DNA from: an uncultured Ruminococcus sp.
Lineage (GTDB): Bacteria; Bacillota; Clostridia; Oscillospirales; Acutalibacteraceae
Reading direction: 5' to 3'
DNA: 64,000 nucleotides
Assembly (NCBI GenBank): GCA_902777275.1
Contig: CACYTI010000002.1
Location: 96,963 to 160,962, forward strand
The notes beneath the pieces are model-generated. The model was not told where the DNA came from. It worked only from the letters and a program-made list of their open reading frames with translations, and made no database searches. Shown here in pieces: positions 24,354 to 34,603 of the stretch; position 1 is the stretch's first letter; the number at the start of each line of letters is the position of its first letter. The translations under genes and the position numbers were made by a program.

Positions 24354-25862
24354 ATGTTATACAGCAGCACCCAAAACGCGTCCGAAGTCGTTTCCGCTGC
24401 GCAGGCTATCGCGCAGGGGATTTCAAAGGACGGCGGTCTTTTTGTTCCGCAGTCGTTCCCGAAATATGACGAAAAAGATTTCAGGGAGCTTTTAAAGAAG
24501 GACTACAAGGGCAGAGCCGAAAAGATTTTTTCGGATTATCTCACAGACTTTACAGCGGAGGAGATCGAAGACTGCGTCGAAAAGGCTTACACCGCGGAGA
24601 AGTTCGGCGGCGAAAACCCCGCGCCCATGGCTTATACTCAGCTTGGCGGAGTTGATTTAAATATTCTGGAGCTGTGGCACGGTCCCACCTGCGCCTTTAA
24701 GGATATGGCGCTGCAAATTCTTCCGCACCTGCTTACAAAGTCACTCAAAAAGACCTGCGACGGCAAGGACGCCGTTATTCTCGTAGCCACATCGGGCGAC
24801 ACGGGCAAGGCGGCTCTTGAGGGCTTTAAGGATGTAGAGCATACAAAAATCATTGTGTTTTATCCCGTTGACGGCGTAAGCCCCATGCAGAAGCACCAGA
24901 TGAACACGCAGGAGGGCGGCAATGTCACCGTCTGTGCGATCAAGGGCAATTTTGACGATGCTCAGACGGGCGTTAAAAAGATATTTACCACTCCGTCAAT
25001 TTCGGAAAAGCTTGCGGAGAACAATATGCTGTTTTCTTCCGCAAACTCAATAAACTGGGGAAGACTGCTTCCTCAAATCGTATATTATATTTCCTCTTAC
25101 TGCGATATGGTCAACGAACGCAAGATCGCTTTCGGAGACAAAATCAACGTCGTTGTTCCCACGGGCAACTTTGGAAACATACTCGCTTCCTACTACGCGA
25201 GTCTTATGGGACTGCCCGTAGCGAGGTTCATCTGCGCCTCCAACTCCAACAATGTTCTCACCGATTTCATCAACACCGGTGTTTATGATAAGAACAGACA
25301 GTTCTACACCACTATTTCGCCTTCAATGGATATTTTGGTTTCGAGCAACCTTGAACGCCTGCTCTACAAATTATCGGGCAACAGCGACAAGACGACTCGC
25401 GAGTGGATGACCGCCCTCAAAACCGGTGGACGCTATGAGGTCGGCGACGACGTTAAAGCTGTTATGAACGAAAAATTCTACGGCGGTTTCTGCGACGACG
25501 CTCAAACCAAGCGCACCATCAGCAGACTGTTTGAGGAGCAGGGCTATCTCTGCGACACCCACACTGCTGTAGCGGTAAGCGTGTATGAGGAGTACGTTGA
25601 AAAGACCGGGGACAATACCCCTGCGGTCATCGCCTCGACAGCAAGCCCGTATAAATTCTCAAAGGCGGTTCTTGAAGCCGTAGCGCCAGATGCCGAGCTT
25701 CCCGAAACCGAGTTCGATATGGTCGATATGCTCAACAGCATTACAAAAATGCCCGTGCCCGCTCCGCTTGCGGGGCTCAAAGGCAAGCAGACCCGTTTTT
25801 CGGATGTGACCGAGGTCGATAAAATGCCGGAGTATGTGCTTTCGGCGCTCTCGGTCGAATAA
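24354..25862 (+). CDS. thrC: Threonine synthase
   Basis: The 502-residue PLP enzyme converts O-phosphohomoserine to threonine. It belongs to the longer fold-type II class. The PLP lysine is in the LWHGPTCAFKDMALQ motif near residue 115; phosphate binding by VATSGDTGKAALEGF follows. FYPVDGVSPMQKHQM and VPTGNFGNILASYYA are further family motifs. AAAGGAAG precedes the ATG. The stop codon shares its last base with the start of the phosphoesterase gene. Confidence 0.95.
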   Translation: MLYSSTQNASEVVSAAQAIAQGISKDGGLFVPQSFPKYDEKDFRELLKKDYKGRAEKIFSDYLTDFTAEEIEDCVEKAYTAEKFGGENPAPMAYTQLGGVDLNILELWHGPTCAFKDMALQILPHLLTKSLKKTCDGKDAVILVATSGDTGKAALEGFKDVEHTKIIVFYPVDGVSPMQKHQMNTQEGGNVTVCAIKGNFDDAQTGVKKIFTTPSISEKLAENNMLFSSANSINWGRLLPQIVYYISSYCDMVNERKIAFGDKINVVVPTGNFGNILASYYASLMGLPVARFICASNSNNVLTDFINTGVYDKNRQFYTTISPSMDILVSSNLERLLYKLSGNSDKTTREWMTALKTGGRYEVGDDVKAVMNEKFYGGFCDDAQTKRTISRLFEEQGYLCDTHTAVAVSVYEEYVEKTGDNTPAVIASTASPYKFSKAVLEAVAPDAELPETEFDMVDMLNSITKMPVPAPLAGLKGKQTRFSDVTEVDKMPEYVLSALSVE

Positions 25863-26551
25863 TGTCTCTGTTTGTTTTAGGCGATCTTCACCTCTCTTTG
25901 GGAGAGGATAAGCCCATGGATGTCTTTGCGGGCTGGAACGATTACGTTGAGCGGCTTGAGCGAAACTGGCGCTCGCTTGTAACCGACAGCGACACCGTTG
26001 TTGTGGCGGGTGACATTTCGTGGGCGATGAAGCTTGAGGAAACGCTGACCGATTTTAAATTTATAGATTCACTTCCCGGCAAAAAGCTTTTTATGAAGGG
26101 AAATCACGACTACTGGTGGACCACAAAGCGAAAGATGGACACGTTCCTGAGCGCAAACGGTCTTAACTCAATCCAAATACTTTTTAACAACGCCTATCGT
26201 GTGGGTGATTTCGCAGTTTGCGGAACGCGCGGCTGGTTTTTGGAAAACGACACTCCCGATGACGAAAAGGTCGTCAACCGCGAGGCGGGCAGACTGAGAA
26301 TGTCGATCGAAGAGGCAAAAAAGCTCGGCGGTGAGCTGACGGTTTTTCTGCACTATCCTCCGTACTACAGGGGGACGGAATGCTCTGAGATAATGGATGT
26401 GCTGATAGAATACAACGTAAAAAAATGCTATTACGGACACATTCACGGCAAAAAGAATTTCCGCTTAGCTTACGAGGGAGTATACAAGGGCGTCGATTTC
26501 AAGTTGATTTCCTGCGATAAAGTTGGATTTGTGCCGGTTTTAGTCAGATAA
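25862..26551 (+). CDS. Calcineurin-like metallophosphoesterase
   Basis: The 229-residue protein has the five blocks of the calcineurin-like fold: GDLHLSLG, VVAGDISWAM, KGNHDYWW, FLHYPPYY and YYGHIHG, giving all metal ligands of a dinuclear phosphoesterase. It has no signal peptide, so it acts in the cytoplasm. The substrate is unknown; this family is often annotated only as a predicted phosphohydrolase. Its start overlaps the thrC stop by one base. Confidence 0.88.
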   Translation: MSLFVLGDLHLSLGEDKPMDVFAGWNDYVERLERNWRSLVTDSDTVVVAGDISWAMKLEETLTDFKFIDSLPGKKLFMKGNHDYWWTTKRKMDTFLSANGLNSIQILFNNAYRVGDFAVCGTRGWFLENDTPDDEKVVNREAGRLRMSIEEAKKLGGELTVFLHYPPYYRGTECSEIMDVLIEYNVKKCYYGHIHGKKNFRLAYEGVYKGVDFKLISCDKVGFVPVLVR

Positions 26552-26565
26552 TAGCGCAATTTAAC

Positions 26566-26594
26566 TTGATTTCGCGATAATAATATGTTACAAT
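26566..26594 (+). promoter_or_regulatory. Promoter of tig
   Basis: TTGATT at 26566-26571 and TACAAT at 26589-26594 are separated by 17 bases. Confidence 0.82.
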
Positions 26595-26625
26595 AAGTCG
26601 ATAAATGAAAATGGAGGAAAATAAA

Positions 26626-27906
26626 ATGGCACTTAAGGAATGCACAAAGAAAGAAGAAGCGAATTCATACGAGCTCGTCGTATCCGTTGACGGCGAGACC
26701 TTTGAAAAGGCGATCAACAAGGTATATAAGCAGCAGGTTAAAAAGATCAATGTGCAGGGATTCAGAAAGGGCAAGGCGCCCCGCAGGATCATTGAAAGAA
26801 TGTACGGCACAGAGGTATTCTACGAAGACGCTATGCAGGAATGCTATCCCGACGCTCTTTATGACGCAGCAGAGGAAGCGGGCGTAAAAATCGTTGCGGT
26901 TGAATCGCTTGAGGCGGTTGAAGCCGGCAAGGAAGGCTTCGCATTCAAGGCTCAGGTCGTTGTATATCCCACAATCGAAATCGACAATTACAAGGGCATC
27001 GAAATCGAAAAGAAATCCACCGAGGTTACCGACGATCTTATCGATGAGGAGATCGAGAAGGTACGCGAGAGAAATTCAAGACTCGTACCCGCTGAGGACA
27101 GAGCCGCTGAAAACGGCGACACCGTTGTAATCGACTTCGAGGGCTTTGTTGACGGCGAGGCTTTTGAGGGCGGCAAGTCCGAGGACTTCAATCTTGCGCT
27201 CGGCTCGGGCAGCTTTATCCCCGGCTTTGAGGATCAGATCATAGGTCACAAAGCGGGCGAGGAATTCTCGATTTTTGTTACGTTCCCCGAGGACTACCAG
27301 GCTGAGGAGCTCAAGGGCGCGGAAGCCGAGTTCAAGATCGTGCTTCACGAGGTAAAGGTCAAGGAGCTTCCCGAGGTTGACGATGAATTCGTTCAGGACG
27401 TTTCCGAAAAGGAGACCCTTGAGGAATACAAGGAAGAGCTCAGAGAGACAGTCGGAGCTCGTCTTAAAGAGGAAAGCGAAAAGGACGTTGACGATCAAAT
27501 CACAGAGAAGCTGATCGGTTTGGTTGAGGGCGATATCCCCGAAGCTATGTTTGACAATCAGACAAACGACATGATCAAGGATTTCGAGATGCGTCTGCGC
27601 GCGCAGGGCATGGATATGCAGACATACATGAGCTACATGGGCATGGATATCAATGCGCTCAAGGGTATGTACAGAGATGAAGCCGAAAAGAGAGTAACTC
27701 TCAGACTCGCGCTTGAAACGATCGCGAAGAAAGAAAACATCGAGGTGACCGAGGCTGATTTGGAGGATGAATACTCCAAAATGGCTGAAACCTACAAAAT
27801 GGAGGTTGAAAAGGTCAAGAAAGCTGTTCCCGCCGATTCTCTCAGCGAGGATATAAAGGTTCGCAAGGCGCTTGAGCTCGTAAAGAACAGCGCGGTCATC
27901 AAATAA
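26626..27906 (+). CDS. tig: Trigger factor
   Basis: Trigger factor is the ribosome-bound chaperone that meets nascent chains. The 426-residue protein has the N-terminal ribosome-binding domain with VQGFRKGKAPRRIIERMYG, an FKBP-type prolyl isomerase domain (about 150-235, GDTVVIDFEGFVDGEAFEGG) and a C-terminal helical chaperone domain. The ATG at 26626 follows GGAGG at 26613; an earlier in-frame ATG at 26605 lies before that site. tig is followed by clpP, clpX and lon, a conserved protein-quality-control group. Confidence 0.95.
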   Translation: MALKECTKKEEANSYELVVSVDGETFEKAINKVYKQQVKKINVQGFRKGKAPRRIIERMYGTEVFYEDAMQECYPDALYDAAEEAGVKIVAVESLEAVEAGKEGFAFKAQVVVYPTIEIDNYKGIEIEKKSTEVTDDLIDEEIEKVRERNSRLVPAEDRAAENGDTVVIDFEGFVDGEAFEGGKSEDFNLALGSGSFIPGFEDQIIGHKAGEEFSIFVTFPEDYQAEELKGAEAEFKIVLHEVKVKELPEVDDEFVQDVSEKETLEEYKEELRETVGARLKEESEKDVDDQITEKLIGLVEGDIPEAMFDNQTNDMIKDFEMRLRAQGMDMQTYMSYMGMDINALKGMYRDEAEKRVTLRLALETIAKKENIEVTEADLEDEYSKMAETYKMEVEKVKKAVPADSLSEDIKVRKALELVKNSAVIK

Positions 27907-27973
27907 GCAAATTTTCGCAAAAGAATAAATCACGCGTTTTTGCTAACAAATAAACAGAAAGGTCTTGATAGTT

Positions 27974-28555
27974 ATGGCACTGGTACCATATGTAGTTGAG
28001 CAAACCAACAGAGGCGAGCGCTCTTACGATATTTATTCCCGTCTGTTAAACGACAGAATCATTATGCTTCACGAAGAAGTCAACAGCGCGAGCGCAAGCG
28101 TTATCGTTGCTCAGCTTCTTTATCTTGAAAGTCAGGATCCCACAAAGGACATCAGCCTTTACATCAACAGCCCCGGCGGAAGCGTTACCGACGGCTTTGC
28201 GATCTACGACACTATGCAGTATATCAAGTGCGATGTTTCCACCATTTGCATGGGAATGGCTGCGAGCATGGGCGCCTTCCTGCTTTCGGCAGGCACAAAG
28301 GGCAAGAGGATCGCGCTGCCCAACAGCACGATTATGATCCACCAGCCCTTGGGCGGATATCAGGGTCAGGCAACCGATATGGAGATCCACACCAAATATA
28401 TGCTTGACACAAAAGCAAGGCTCAACCAAATTCTCTCCGAGAATACGGGCAAGCCTCTCGAAGTAATAAAACAGGATACCGAGCGCGATAACTTTATGAC
28501 CGCTCAGCAGGCTATGGAATACGGTCTGATAGACAAGGTGATCGATAAAAGATAA
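27974..28555 (+). CDS. clpP: ATP-dependent Clp protease proteolytic subunit
   Basis: The 193-residue serine peptidase forms the two-ring ClpP chamber. The catalytic Ser is in [12 protein letters not shown], the His in [10 protein letters not shown] and the Asp in the final ERDNFM region. The N-terminal [23 protein letters not shown] is typical. ATG 27974 is preferred to TTG 27965 because of the spacing from AGAAAGG at 27957. clpX follows after 14 bases. Confidence 0.96.
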   Translation: MALVPYVVEQTNRGERSYDIYSRLLNDRIIMLHEEVNSASASVIVAQLLYLESQDPTKDISLYINSPGGSVTDGFAIYDTMQYIKCDVSTICMGMAASMGAFLLSAGTKGKRIALPNSTIMIHQPLGGYQGQATDMEIHTKYMLDTKARLNQILSENTGKPLEVIKQDTERDNFMTAQQAMEYGLIDKVIDKR

Positions 28556-28569
28556 GGTGAGGGAAACTC

Positions 28570-29892
28570 ATGGCTAACAAAAACAACGACAAGGAGATAT
28601 ACTGTTCATTCTGCGGCAAGCCGCAGGATATGGTGCTGCGTATGATTCAGGGCAACGGCGCGTATATCTGCGACCGCTGCGTGGATCTTTGTATGAATAT
28701 ACTTGAACAGTCGGGCGAAACGGAAAAGACGCTTCCCGGAAAGGGCAAGCTCACACCGAAGGCTCCCGACACTTCACTTGCCGAGCTTTTAAAGCCAAAG
28801 GAGATCAAGGCTATTCTTGACGAGTATGTTATCGGTCAGGACGACGCTAAGGTAACGCTCAGCGTGGCGGTCTACAACCACTACAAGCGCGCGTTTGCCG
28901 ATGATGAAAGCGTGGATTTTTCCAAGAGCAACGTGCTTTTGCTGGGACCCACGGGCGTAGGCAAAACCTTGCTTGCGCAAACTCTCGCAAGAGCGCTTGA
29001 CGTTCCGTTTGCCATCGCCGACGCGACAACGCTGACCGAGGCAGGCTATGTAGGCGAGGACGTTGAAAACATCCTGCTCAAGCTTATTCAGGCAGCGGAT
29101 TACGACATTGAACGCGCAGAGCGCGGAATAATCTATATTGACGAAATAGATAAAATAGCCCGAAAATCGGAGAACCCTTCAATAACCCGCGATGTCAGCG
29201 GCGAGGGAGTTCAGCAGGCTTTGCTCAAAATAGTTGAAGGAACCGTTGCCAACGTGCCTCCGCAGGGCGGCAGAAAGCACCCGCAGCAGGAGTTTTTGCA
29301 GATAGACACCAAAAACATCCTGTTCATCTGCGGCGGTGCCTTTGACGGTCTTGAAAAAATAGTTGAGAAGCGCAAGGGAAATTCCGTAATTGGCTTTGAA
29401 TCTCTTGTTCAGTCCAAGGTGCAGCTTGATTCCACCGACTGGATGAAGGAGGTCACCGCTCACGATTTGGTAAAGTACGGAATCATTCCCGAGCTTATCG
29501 GCAGACTGCCGGTTATCACCGCGCTCAGCGGACTCGACACCGAGGCGCTCATACAAATTCTCACGGTGCCGAAAAATTCCATTGTGGCGCAGTATAAAAA
29601 GCTTTTTGAGCTTGACAACGTAGAGCTCAGCTTTGAGGAAGACGCGCTTACGGCTATAGCCGAAAAAGCGCAGGAGCAGCGCACCGGCGCAAGAGGTCTC
29701 AGAGGAATCATGGAAGGTATACTTATGAACCTCATGTATGAAACACCGTCGGACGAGACCATTGAAAAAATCGTGATCACAAAAGAAACCGTCACCGACG
29801 GAGCTGAGCCTCAGATTACCAAAAAAAAAGAAAAATTGTCTTTCCCGGTAAAGCTGTCAGGCAAGCGTTCAAAGCGCAGTTCCGCTTCATAA
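28570..29892 (+). CDS. clpX: ATP-dependent Clp protease ATP-binding subunit ClpX
   Basis: ClpX unfolds substrates and feeds them to ClpP. The 440-residue protein has the N-terminal C4 zinc-binding domain ([10 protein letters not shown]...CDRCVDLC), an AAA+ domain with Walker [15 protein letters not shown], Walker [12 protein letters not shown], the pore loop GYVGEDVE and the ClpP-contacting IGF loop (SVIGFES). A lysine-rich tail is present. It is immediately downstream of clpP. Confidence 0.97.
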   Translation: MANKNNDKEIYCSFCGKPQDMVLRMIQGNGAYICDRCVDLCMNILEQSGETEKTLPGKGKLTPKAPDTSLAELLKPKEIKAILDEYVIGQDDAKVTLSVAVYNHYKRAFADDESVDFSKSNVLLLGPTGVGKTLLAQTLARALDVPFAIADATTLTEAGYVGEDVENILLKLIQAADYDIERAERGIIYIDEIDKIARKSENPSITRDVSGEGVQQALLKIVEGTVANVPPQGGRKHPQQEFLQIDTKNILFICGGAFDGLEKIVEKRKGNSVIGFESLVQSKVQLDSTDWMKEVTAHDLVKYGIIPELIGRLPVITALSGLDTEALIQILTVPKNSIVAQYKKLFELDNVELSFEEDALTAIAEKAQEQRTGARGLRGIMEGILMNLMYETPSDETIEKIVITKETVTDGAEPQITKKKEKLSFPVKLSGKRSKRSSAS

Positions 29893-29927
29893 AAAAAACT
29901 AAGCGGTAAGGTTGAATACTGCTGTCG

Positions 29928-29976
29928 GGCGATACCGCGTACCGGCTTATGCCGAAACGCTGTGTCGCCCTTTTTC
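29928..29976 (+). terminator. Probable terminator after clpX
   Basis: GGGCGA (29928-29933) pairs with TCGCCC (29966-29971), enclosing a CGGC-TTAT-GCCG hairpin, followed by five Ts. Confidence 0.7.
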
Positions 29977-30051
29977 AATTAAATAATAGAATGAAGAATA
30001 GAATGAAGAAATCGGAAATGAGTATTTTTGCGTTATTGGAAAGGAACCGAG

Positions 30052-32379
30052 ATGGAATATAACGAACTTAACACGATGACGCTTCCAGTTTTGCCTTTGA
30101 GGGGGCTTGTTGTGTTCCCAAAGGCGATAATACATTTTGACGTGGGCAGAAAACACAGTGTTGCCGCGATAAACAGAGCAATGAGAGATGACAGGTTGAT
30201 TTATCTCGCGGCGCAAAAGGATCCTTCCGTAAACGAGCCGGAGCTGAACGATTTGTTCAGCGTCGGTGTTGTGGCTAAAATCGTTCAGGTTTTAAAGCAG
30301 CCCGAGGATGTCACGCGCGTTGTACTGGAGGGGAAATACCGCGCTAAGACGATCGTCTCCGCCGACGAAGGAAAGAGGCTTCTCATGGCTGAGGTTTTGC
30401 CTGTCCCCGAGGAAAAGCCGCCTCTCACCGCAGCCGACGAGGCAATGGTGCGCTCTGTAAAAAATCAGTTTGAACAATATCTTGAGGTGTCTGTAAAGAT
30501 GCCGCCCGACATTATCTTTAAGGTTGCCCTGTGCAAACACCCCGGAGAGCTGTCGGATTATATAGCCTCAACAATGTATCTCGATTACCGCACAAAGCAG
30601 ACCATTTTGGAGCTTTTCGACCCGTCAAAGCGGATAGAAGCCGTGCTTGATGTTTTGGTTGACGAAACCTGCATAGCAAAAATGGAGCGCGAAATCGAGC
30701 TTAAAGCCAAAAGCAGAATAGACGAAAATCAGCAGATTTACTTTTTGCGCGAGCAAAAGCGCGCCATAGAGGAGCAGTTAGGCGAGGAGGATGACCCCTC
30801 TGCCGACGCTGAGGACTACGCTGAGCGTATAGAGGAGCTCAAGCTTGACCCAAAAACCGAGGAGACTCTGTTCAAGGAATGTCGTAAGCTGATGAAAATG
30901 CCCTTCGGCAGTCAGGAGGCTTCGGTTATCCGCACCTACCTTGATACGGTGCTAGATTTGCCGTGGCACATTTCGACCGAGGATAAAATCGTCCTGCCTA
31001 AAATCCGCAGGGAGCTCGACAAGACCCACTTCGGGCTTGAAAAGGTTAAGGACAGAATAATAGAGCAGCTTGCAGTGCGCAAGCTCAGCGAAAAGCAGAA
31101 GGGACAGGTGCTCTGCCTTGTCGGACCTCCCGGCGTCGGAAAAACCTCAATAGCTCAGTCAATCGCGAAGGCTATCGGCAGAAACTGCCAAAGGATCGCT
31201 TTGGGCGGCGTTAAGGATGAGGCTGAGATACGCGGACACCGCCGAACCTACATCGGCTCCATGCCGGGAAGGATCATGTCGGCTGTTTTAAATGCGGGCT
31301 CCAACAATCCGCTGCTTATATTAGATGAAATCGACAAGCTTTCAAGTGACTACAAGGGCGACCCGACCTCGGCGCTGCTGGAGGTTCTTGATGTTGAGCA
31401 GAACAACAAATTCGTCGATCACTACATTGACGTCCCGTTCGATTTGTCGGGCGTGATGTTCATCACCACGGCAAACGATATGTCGCTTATTCCTCCGCCC
31501 CTGCGCGACAGGATGGAGATCATCGAAATATCGAGCTACACCCGCGAGGAAAAATTCCACATTGCAAAAAAGCATTTGATCCCAAAACAGCTTGATTTGT
31601 GCGGATTTTCTTCAAAAGAAGTAAAATTTACTCAGAAGGCGATTTATTCACTCATAGATCACTACACCCGCGAGTCGGGCGTGAGAAATCTTGAACGCGA
31701 GATCGCGTCGCTGCTAAGAAAATGCGCGGTCAAAAAGCTTGACGGAGAAGCGGAGATCTTCAAAATAGACGATAGGTTCGTTGAGCAATTGCTCGGAAAG
31801 AAAAAGTTCCTGCCCGACCAAATCTCAAAGAAGGATGAGATCGGCGTTGCTAACGGGCTTGCTTGGACTTCCGTCGGCGGCGAGCTGCTGCCCATCGAGG
31901 TTGCGGTCATGGAGGGTACGGGAAAGCTTGTGCTGACAGGATCATTGGGCGACGTAATGCAGGAGTCGGCAAAGGCGGCAATAACCTGCATACGCAGTCA
32001 TGCCGACTCGCTCGGAATAGACGCAGATTTCTATAAAAACAAGGATATACATATTCATGCGCCCGAGGGCGCCGTGCCGAAGGACGGACCCTCGGCGGGC
32101 ATAACAATGGCTACAGCCATATACTCAGCTTTGTCGTCAAAGCCCGTGAGACACGACGTTGCAATGACAGGCGAGATCACGCTTCGCGGCAAGGTGCTGC
32201 CCATCGGCGGCTTGAAGGAAAAGAGCATGGCGGCGTATAAGTACGGTATCGACACGGTGATAATACCAAAGCAGAACGAGCGCGACATCAGCGAGTTTGA
32301 TGAGGCGGTAAGGGAAAAGATCCGTTTTGTAGCGGTTGAGGATTTCACCGACGTTATCGCGGGCGCTACCGCACAGTAA
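30052..32379 (+). CDS. lon: ATP-dependent protease Lon (LonA)
   Basis: The 775-residue soluble LonA has the N-terminal substrate-binding domain (LPVLPLRGLVVFPKAIIHF), a coiled coil, the AAA+ module with Walker A LVGPPGVGKTSIAQ and Walker B LLILDEIDKL, and the C-terminal protease domain with the Ser-Lys dyad: Ser in PKDGPSAGITMA and Lys in LRGKVLPIGGLKEKSMAA. The ATG at 30052 follows GGAAAGGA; upstream in-frame TTG is rejected for lack of spacing. lon is nine bases from engB, a conserved pair. Confidence 0.96.
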   Translation: MEYNELNTMTLPVLPLRGLVVFPKAIIHFDVGRKHSVAAINRAMRDDRLIYLAAQKDPSVNEPELNDLFSVGVVAKIVQVLKQPEDVTRVVLEGKYRAKTIVSADEGKRLLMAEVLPVPEEKPPLTAADEAMVRSVKNQFEQYLEVSVKMPPDIIFKVALCKHPGELSDYIASTMYLDYRTKQTILELFDPSKRIEAVLDVLVDETCIAKMEREIELKAKSRIDENQQIYFLREQKRAIEEQLGEEDDPSADAEDYAERIEELKLDPKTEETLFKECRKLMKMPFGSQEASVIRTYLDTVLDLPWHISTEDKIVLPKIRRELDKTHFGLEKVKDRIIEQLAVRKLSEKQKGQVLCLVGPPGVGKTSIAQSIAKAIGRNCQRIALGGVKDEAEIRGHRRTYIGSMPGRIMSAVLNAGSNNPLLILDEIDKLSSDYKGDPTSALLEVLDVEQNNKFVDHYIDVPFDLSGVMFITTANDMSLIPPPLRDRMEIIEISSYTREEKFHIAKKHLIPKQLDLCGFSSKEVKFTQKAIYSLIDHYTRESGVRNLEREIASLLRKCAVKKLDGEAEIFKIDDRFVEQLLGKKKFLPDQISKKDEIGVANGLAWTSVGGELLPIEVAVMEGTGKLVLTGSLGDVMQESAKAAITCIRSHADSLGIDADFYKNKDIHIHAPEGAVPKDGPSAGITMATAIYSALSSKPVRHDVAMTGEITLRGKVLPIGGLKEKSMAAYKYGIDTVIIPKQNERDISEFDEAVREKIRFVAVEDFTDVIAGATAQ

Positions 32380-32388
32380 GGAGCGCTT

Positions 32389-32979
32389 ATGAATTTTAAC
32401 GAAGTTAATTTTGAATTTGCCGCGGGAAATGTCAGTCAGCTTCCGCAGTCTGATTTGCCCGAGATTGTGTTTTCGGGGCATTCCAACGTCGGCAAATCAT
32501 CGCTGATAAATAAACTGGTTCAGCGCAAGGCGCTTGCCCGCGTCAGCGCACAGCCGGGAAAAACCGCCACCATAAATTTTTACAGGCTAAAAGAGTTCAG
32601 ACTTGTTGACCTGCCGGGCTACGGCTACGCCAAAGTCTCAAAGGCTGAAAAACAGCGCTGGGCAAAGCTTGTCGAGGGTTATCTATCGGCTCAGCGCAAC
32701 ATAAAGCTGATAGTGCAGATAATAGACATCCGCCACAAGCCTACAAACGACGACTACGATATGCTAAACTTTCTTTACAACTGTAACGCGCCGTTTGTGA
32801 TCGTACTGACCAAGAAGGACAAGCTCAAAAAGACTGCTTATGAAAAGCGTCTCAACGAGGTTTTAGACGAGCTTGCCGACTATGAAGGGATTCAACTTAT
32901 CCCGTTCTCTGCCGTTGACGGAAGCGGAACGGATGATATAAAAGAGGTCATTGAGGAATACATTTCAGAGGAGGAATAA
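32389..32979 (+). CDS. engB: Ribosome biogenesis GTPase EngB/YsxC
   Basis: The 196-residue TRAFAC GTPase is needed for 50S subunit assembly. Motifs: G1 GHSNVGKSSLINK (near residue 30), G2 PGKTATINFY, G3 VDLPGYGYAKVS, G4 VLTKKDKLKK and G5 FSAVDGSG. It follows lon directly, as in Bacillus. lysA begins four bases after its stop, so it is probably cotranscribed. Confidence 0.95.
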   Translation: MNFNEVNFEFAAGNVSQLPQSDLPEIVFSGHSNVGKSSLINKLVQRKALARVSAQPGKTATINFYRLKEFRLVDLPGYGYAKVSKAEKQRWAKLVEGYLSAQRNIKLIVQIIDIRHKPTNDDYDMLNFLYNCNAPFVIVLTKKDKLKKTAYEKRLNEVLDELADYEGIQLIPFSAVDGSGTDDIKEVIEEYISEEE

Positions 32980-32982
32980 ACA

Positions 32983-34266
32983 GTGGAAAAAAAGCCGTTT
33001 TTGACGCTCGCGCAGGCGCAGGAGATCATTAAGGACGTCCCCACGCCGTTCCACGTGTACGACGAAAAAGGAATAAGAGAGAACGCCCGCGCGCTTTATA
33101 AAGCGTTTAGCTGGAACAAGGGCTACAAGGAGTATTTTGCGGTCAAAGCGACGCCGAACCCCTTTTTGATGAAGATTTTGCAGGAAGAGGGCTGCGGAAT
33201 GGACTGTTCCTCCTACACGGAGCTCATGCTCTGCGAAGCCTGCGGCATCACGGGCAGCAACATCATGTTCAGCTCAAATGTGACGCCCGTTGAGGACATG
33301 AAGTTAGCGTATGATCTGGGCGCTTACATCAACCTTGATGACTACACCCACGTTGAGTTTATCAAGAAGGTGTGCGGCGTTCCCAAAACCATCTGCTGCC
33401 GCTACAATCCCGGCGGAGTTTTCAAGTTAGGCGACAGCACGGAAAAAATTCAGGTCATGGATACCCCGGGCGACAGCAAATACGGAATGACCGAGGAGCA
33501 GATGGAAAAGGCGTTTGTCGAGCTGAAGGAGGCGGGAGCCGAGGAGTTTGGAATTCACGCGTTCCTCGCGTCAAACACGGTTTCAAACGACTATTACCCT
33601 GAGCTCGCCTCGATTCTGTTTAAGCTTGCCGTCCGCCTGCACGAAAAAACAGGCGTTCACATCAAGTTCATCAATCTTTCGGGCGGAGTCGGCGTTGACT
33701 ACAAGCCCGAGGACAGCAAAAACGATATAGCTGTAATCGGCGAGGGCGTACATAAGAAATTCGACGAGATCCTTGTGCCCGCAGGCATGGGCGACGTTGA
33801 GATCTACACCGAGCTCGGCAGATATATGCTCGCTCCCTACGGCGCTTTGATCGCCACCGCTATCCATGAAAAGCACATCTATAAGGAATATATCGGGCTC
33901 GACGCCTGCGCCGCAAACCTTATGCGGCCCGCTATGTACGGCTCCTATCATCATATAACGGTGCTGGGCAAGGAGAACGAGCCTTGCGACCACAAATACG
34001 ACGTAACGGGCGGTCTGTGCGAGAACAACGATAAGTTTGCGATAGACAGAATGCTGCCGAAGATAGATAAGGGTGATATCCTTTATATCCACGACGCGGG
34101 CGCTCACGGCTTTTCAATGGGCTACAACTACAACGGCAAGCTGAGAAGCGCCGAGGTGCTTCTTTGCGAGGACGGCTCCCACAAGCTGATCCGCCGCGCC
34201 GAAACACCGAAGGATTATTTTTCAACCTTTGATTTTTCGGATTTTGACCTTATAAGGGAAAAATAA
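32983..34266 (+). CDS. lysA: Diaminopimelate decarboxylase-like enzyme
   Basis: The 427-residue protein is a fold-type III PLP decarboxylase of the LysA/ornithine decarboxylase family; the likely reaction is meso-diaminopimelate to lysine. The PLP lysine is in EYFAVKATPNPFLM near residue 53. The glycine-rich phosphate loop is NLSGGVGV. The usual EPGR motif reads ELGRYMLAPYG, and the second-subunit cysteine is in GLCENNDKFA. It lacks the common HIGSQ wording (HAFLASN here), so it is from a divergent subgroup and another substrate cannot be excluded. Start is GTG. Confidence 0.82.
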   Translation: MEKKPFLTLAQAQEIIKDVPTPFHVYDEKGIRENARALYKAFSWNKGYKEYFAVKATPNPFLMKILQEEGCGMDCSSYTELMLCEACGITGSNIMFSSNVTPVEDMKLAYDLGAYINLDDYTHVEFIKKVCGVPKTICCRYNPGGVFKLGDSTEKIQVMDTPGDSKYGMTEEQMEKAFVELKEAGAEEFGIHAFLASNTVSNDYYPELASILFKLAVRLHEKTGVHIKFINLSGGVGVDYKPEDSKNDIAVIGEGVHKKFDEILVPAGMGDVEIYTELGRYMLAPYGALIATAIHEKHIYKEYIGLDACAANLMRPAMYGSYHHITVLGKENEPCDHKYDVTGGLCENNDKFAIDRMLPKIDKGDILYIHDAGAHGFSMGYNYNGKLRSAEVLLCEDGSHKLIRRAETPKDYFSTFDFSDFDLIREK

Positions 34267-34282
34267 GACAAACAAATAAACA

Positions 34283-34333
34283 GATGCCGTTTGTTGCTTT
34301 CGGGTTTTTCCCGAACAGCAGAAAAACGGCGTC
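34283..34333 (+). terminator. Long hairpin after lysA, probable terminator
   Basis: GATGCCGTTT (34283-34292) pairs with AAACGGCGTC (34324-34333), and an inner TTCGGG-CCCGAA stem (34299-34304, 34310-34315) extends it. The downstream T content is modest (TTCCTCTCG). Confidence 0.55.
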
Positions 34334-34494
34334 TTCCTCTCGTTTTTGGAGTTTTTTCGGCTGTATCGCCGCGATAACCCGTTCAAAATGACATGATACG
34401 ACCGAAAAAATAGGCATAAAATGCGAAAAAACTGCGTATATTGCGGTAAAAATTTAGTATTAAGGTAAAAAATTTTTGACAAAGACTTTAGATA

Positions 34495-34524
34495 TTGACA
34501 TTACCGAAGCGCTTAATATATAAT
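34495..34524 (+). promoter_or_regulatory. Promoter of the transglutaminase-like lipoprotein gene
   Basis: TTGACA at 34495-34500 and TATAAT at 34519-34524 are 18 bases apart. A second TTGACA at 34476-34481 lies just upstream. Confidence 0.82.
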
Positions 34525-34603
34525 AGGTAAGGAAAAATGTCTTAAGGCGTCGAAATACTCTTTCGCGCTTAATATTTCAGGCGGACAGGAGCGTTGTTGA
34601 TTA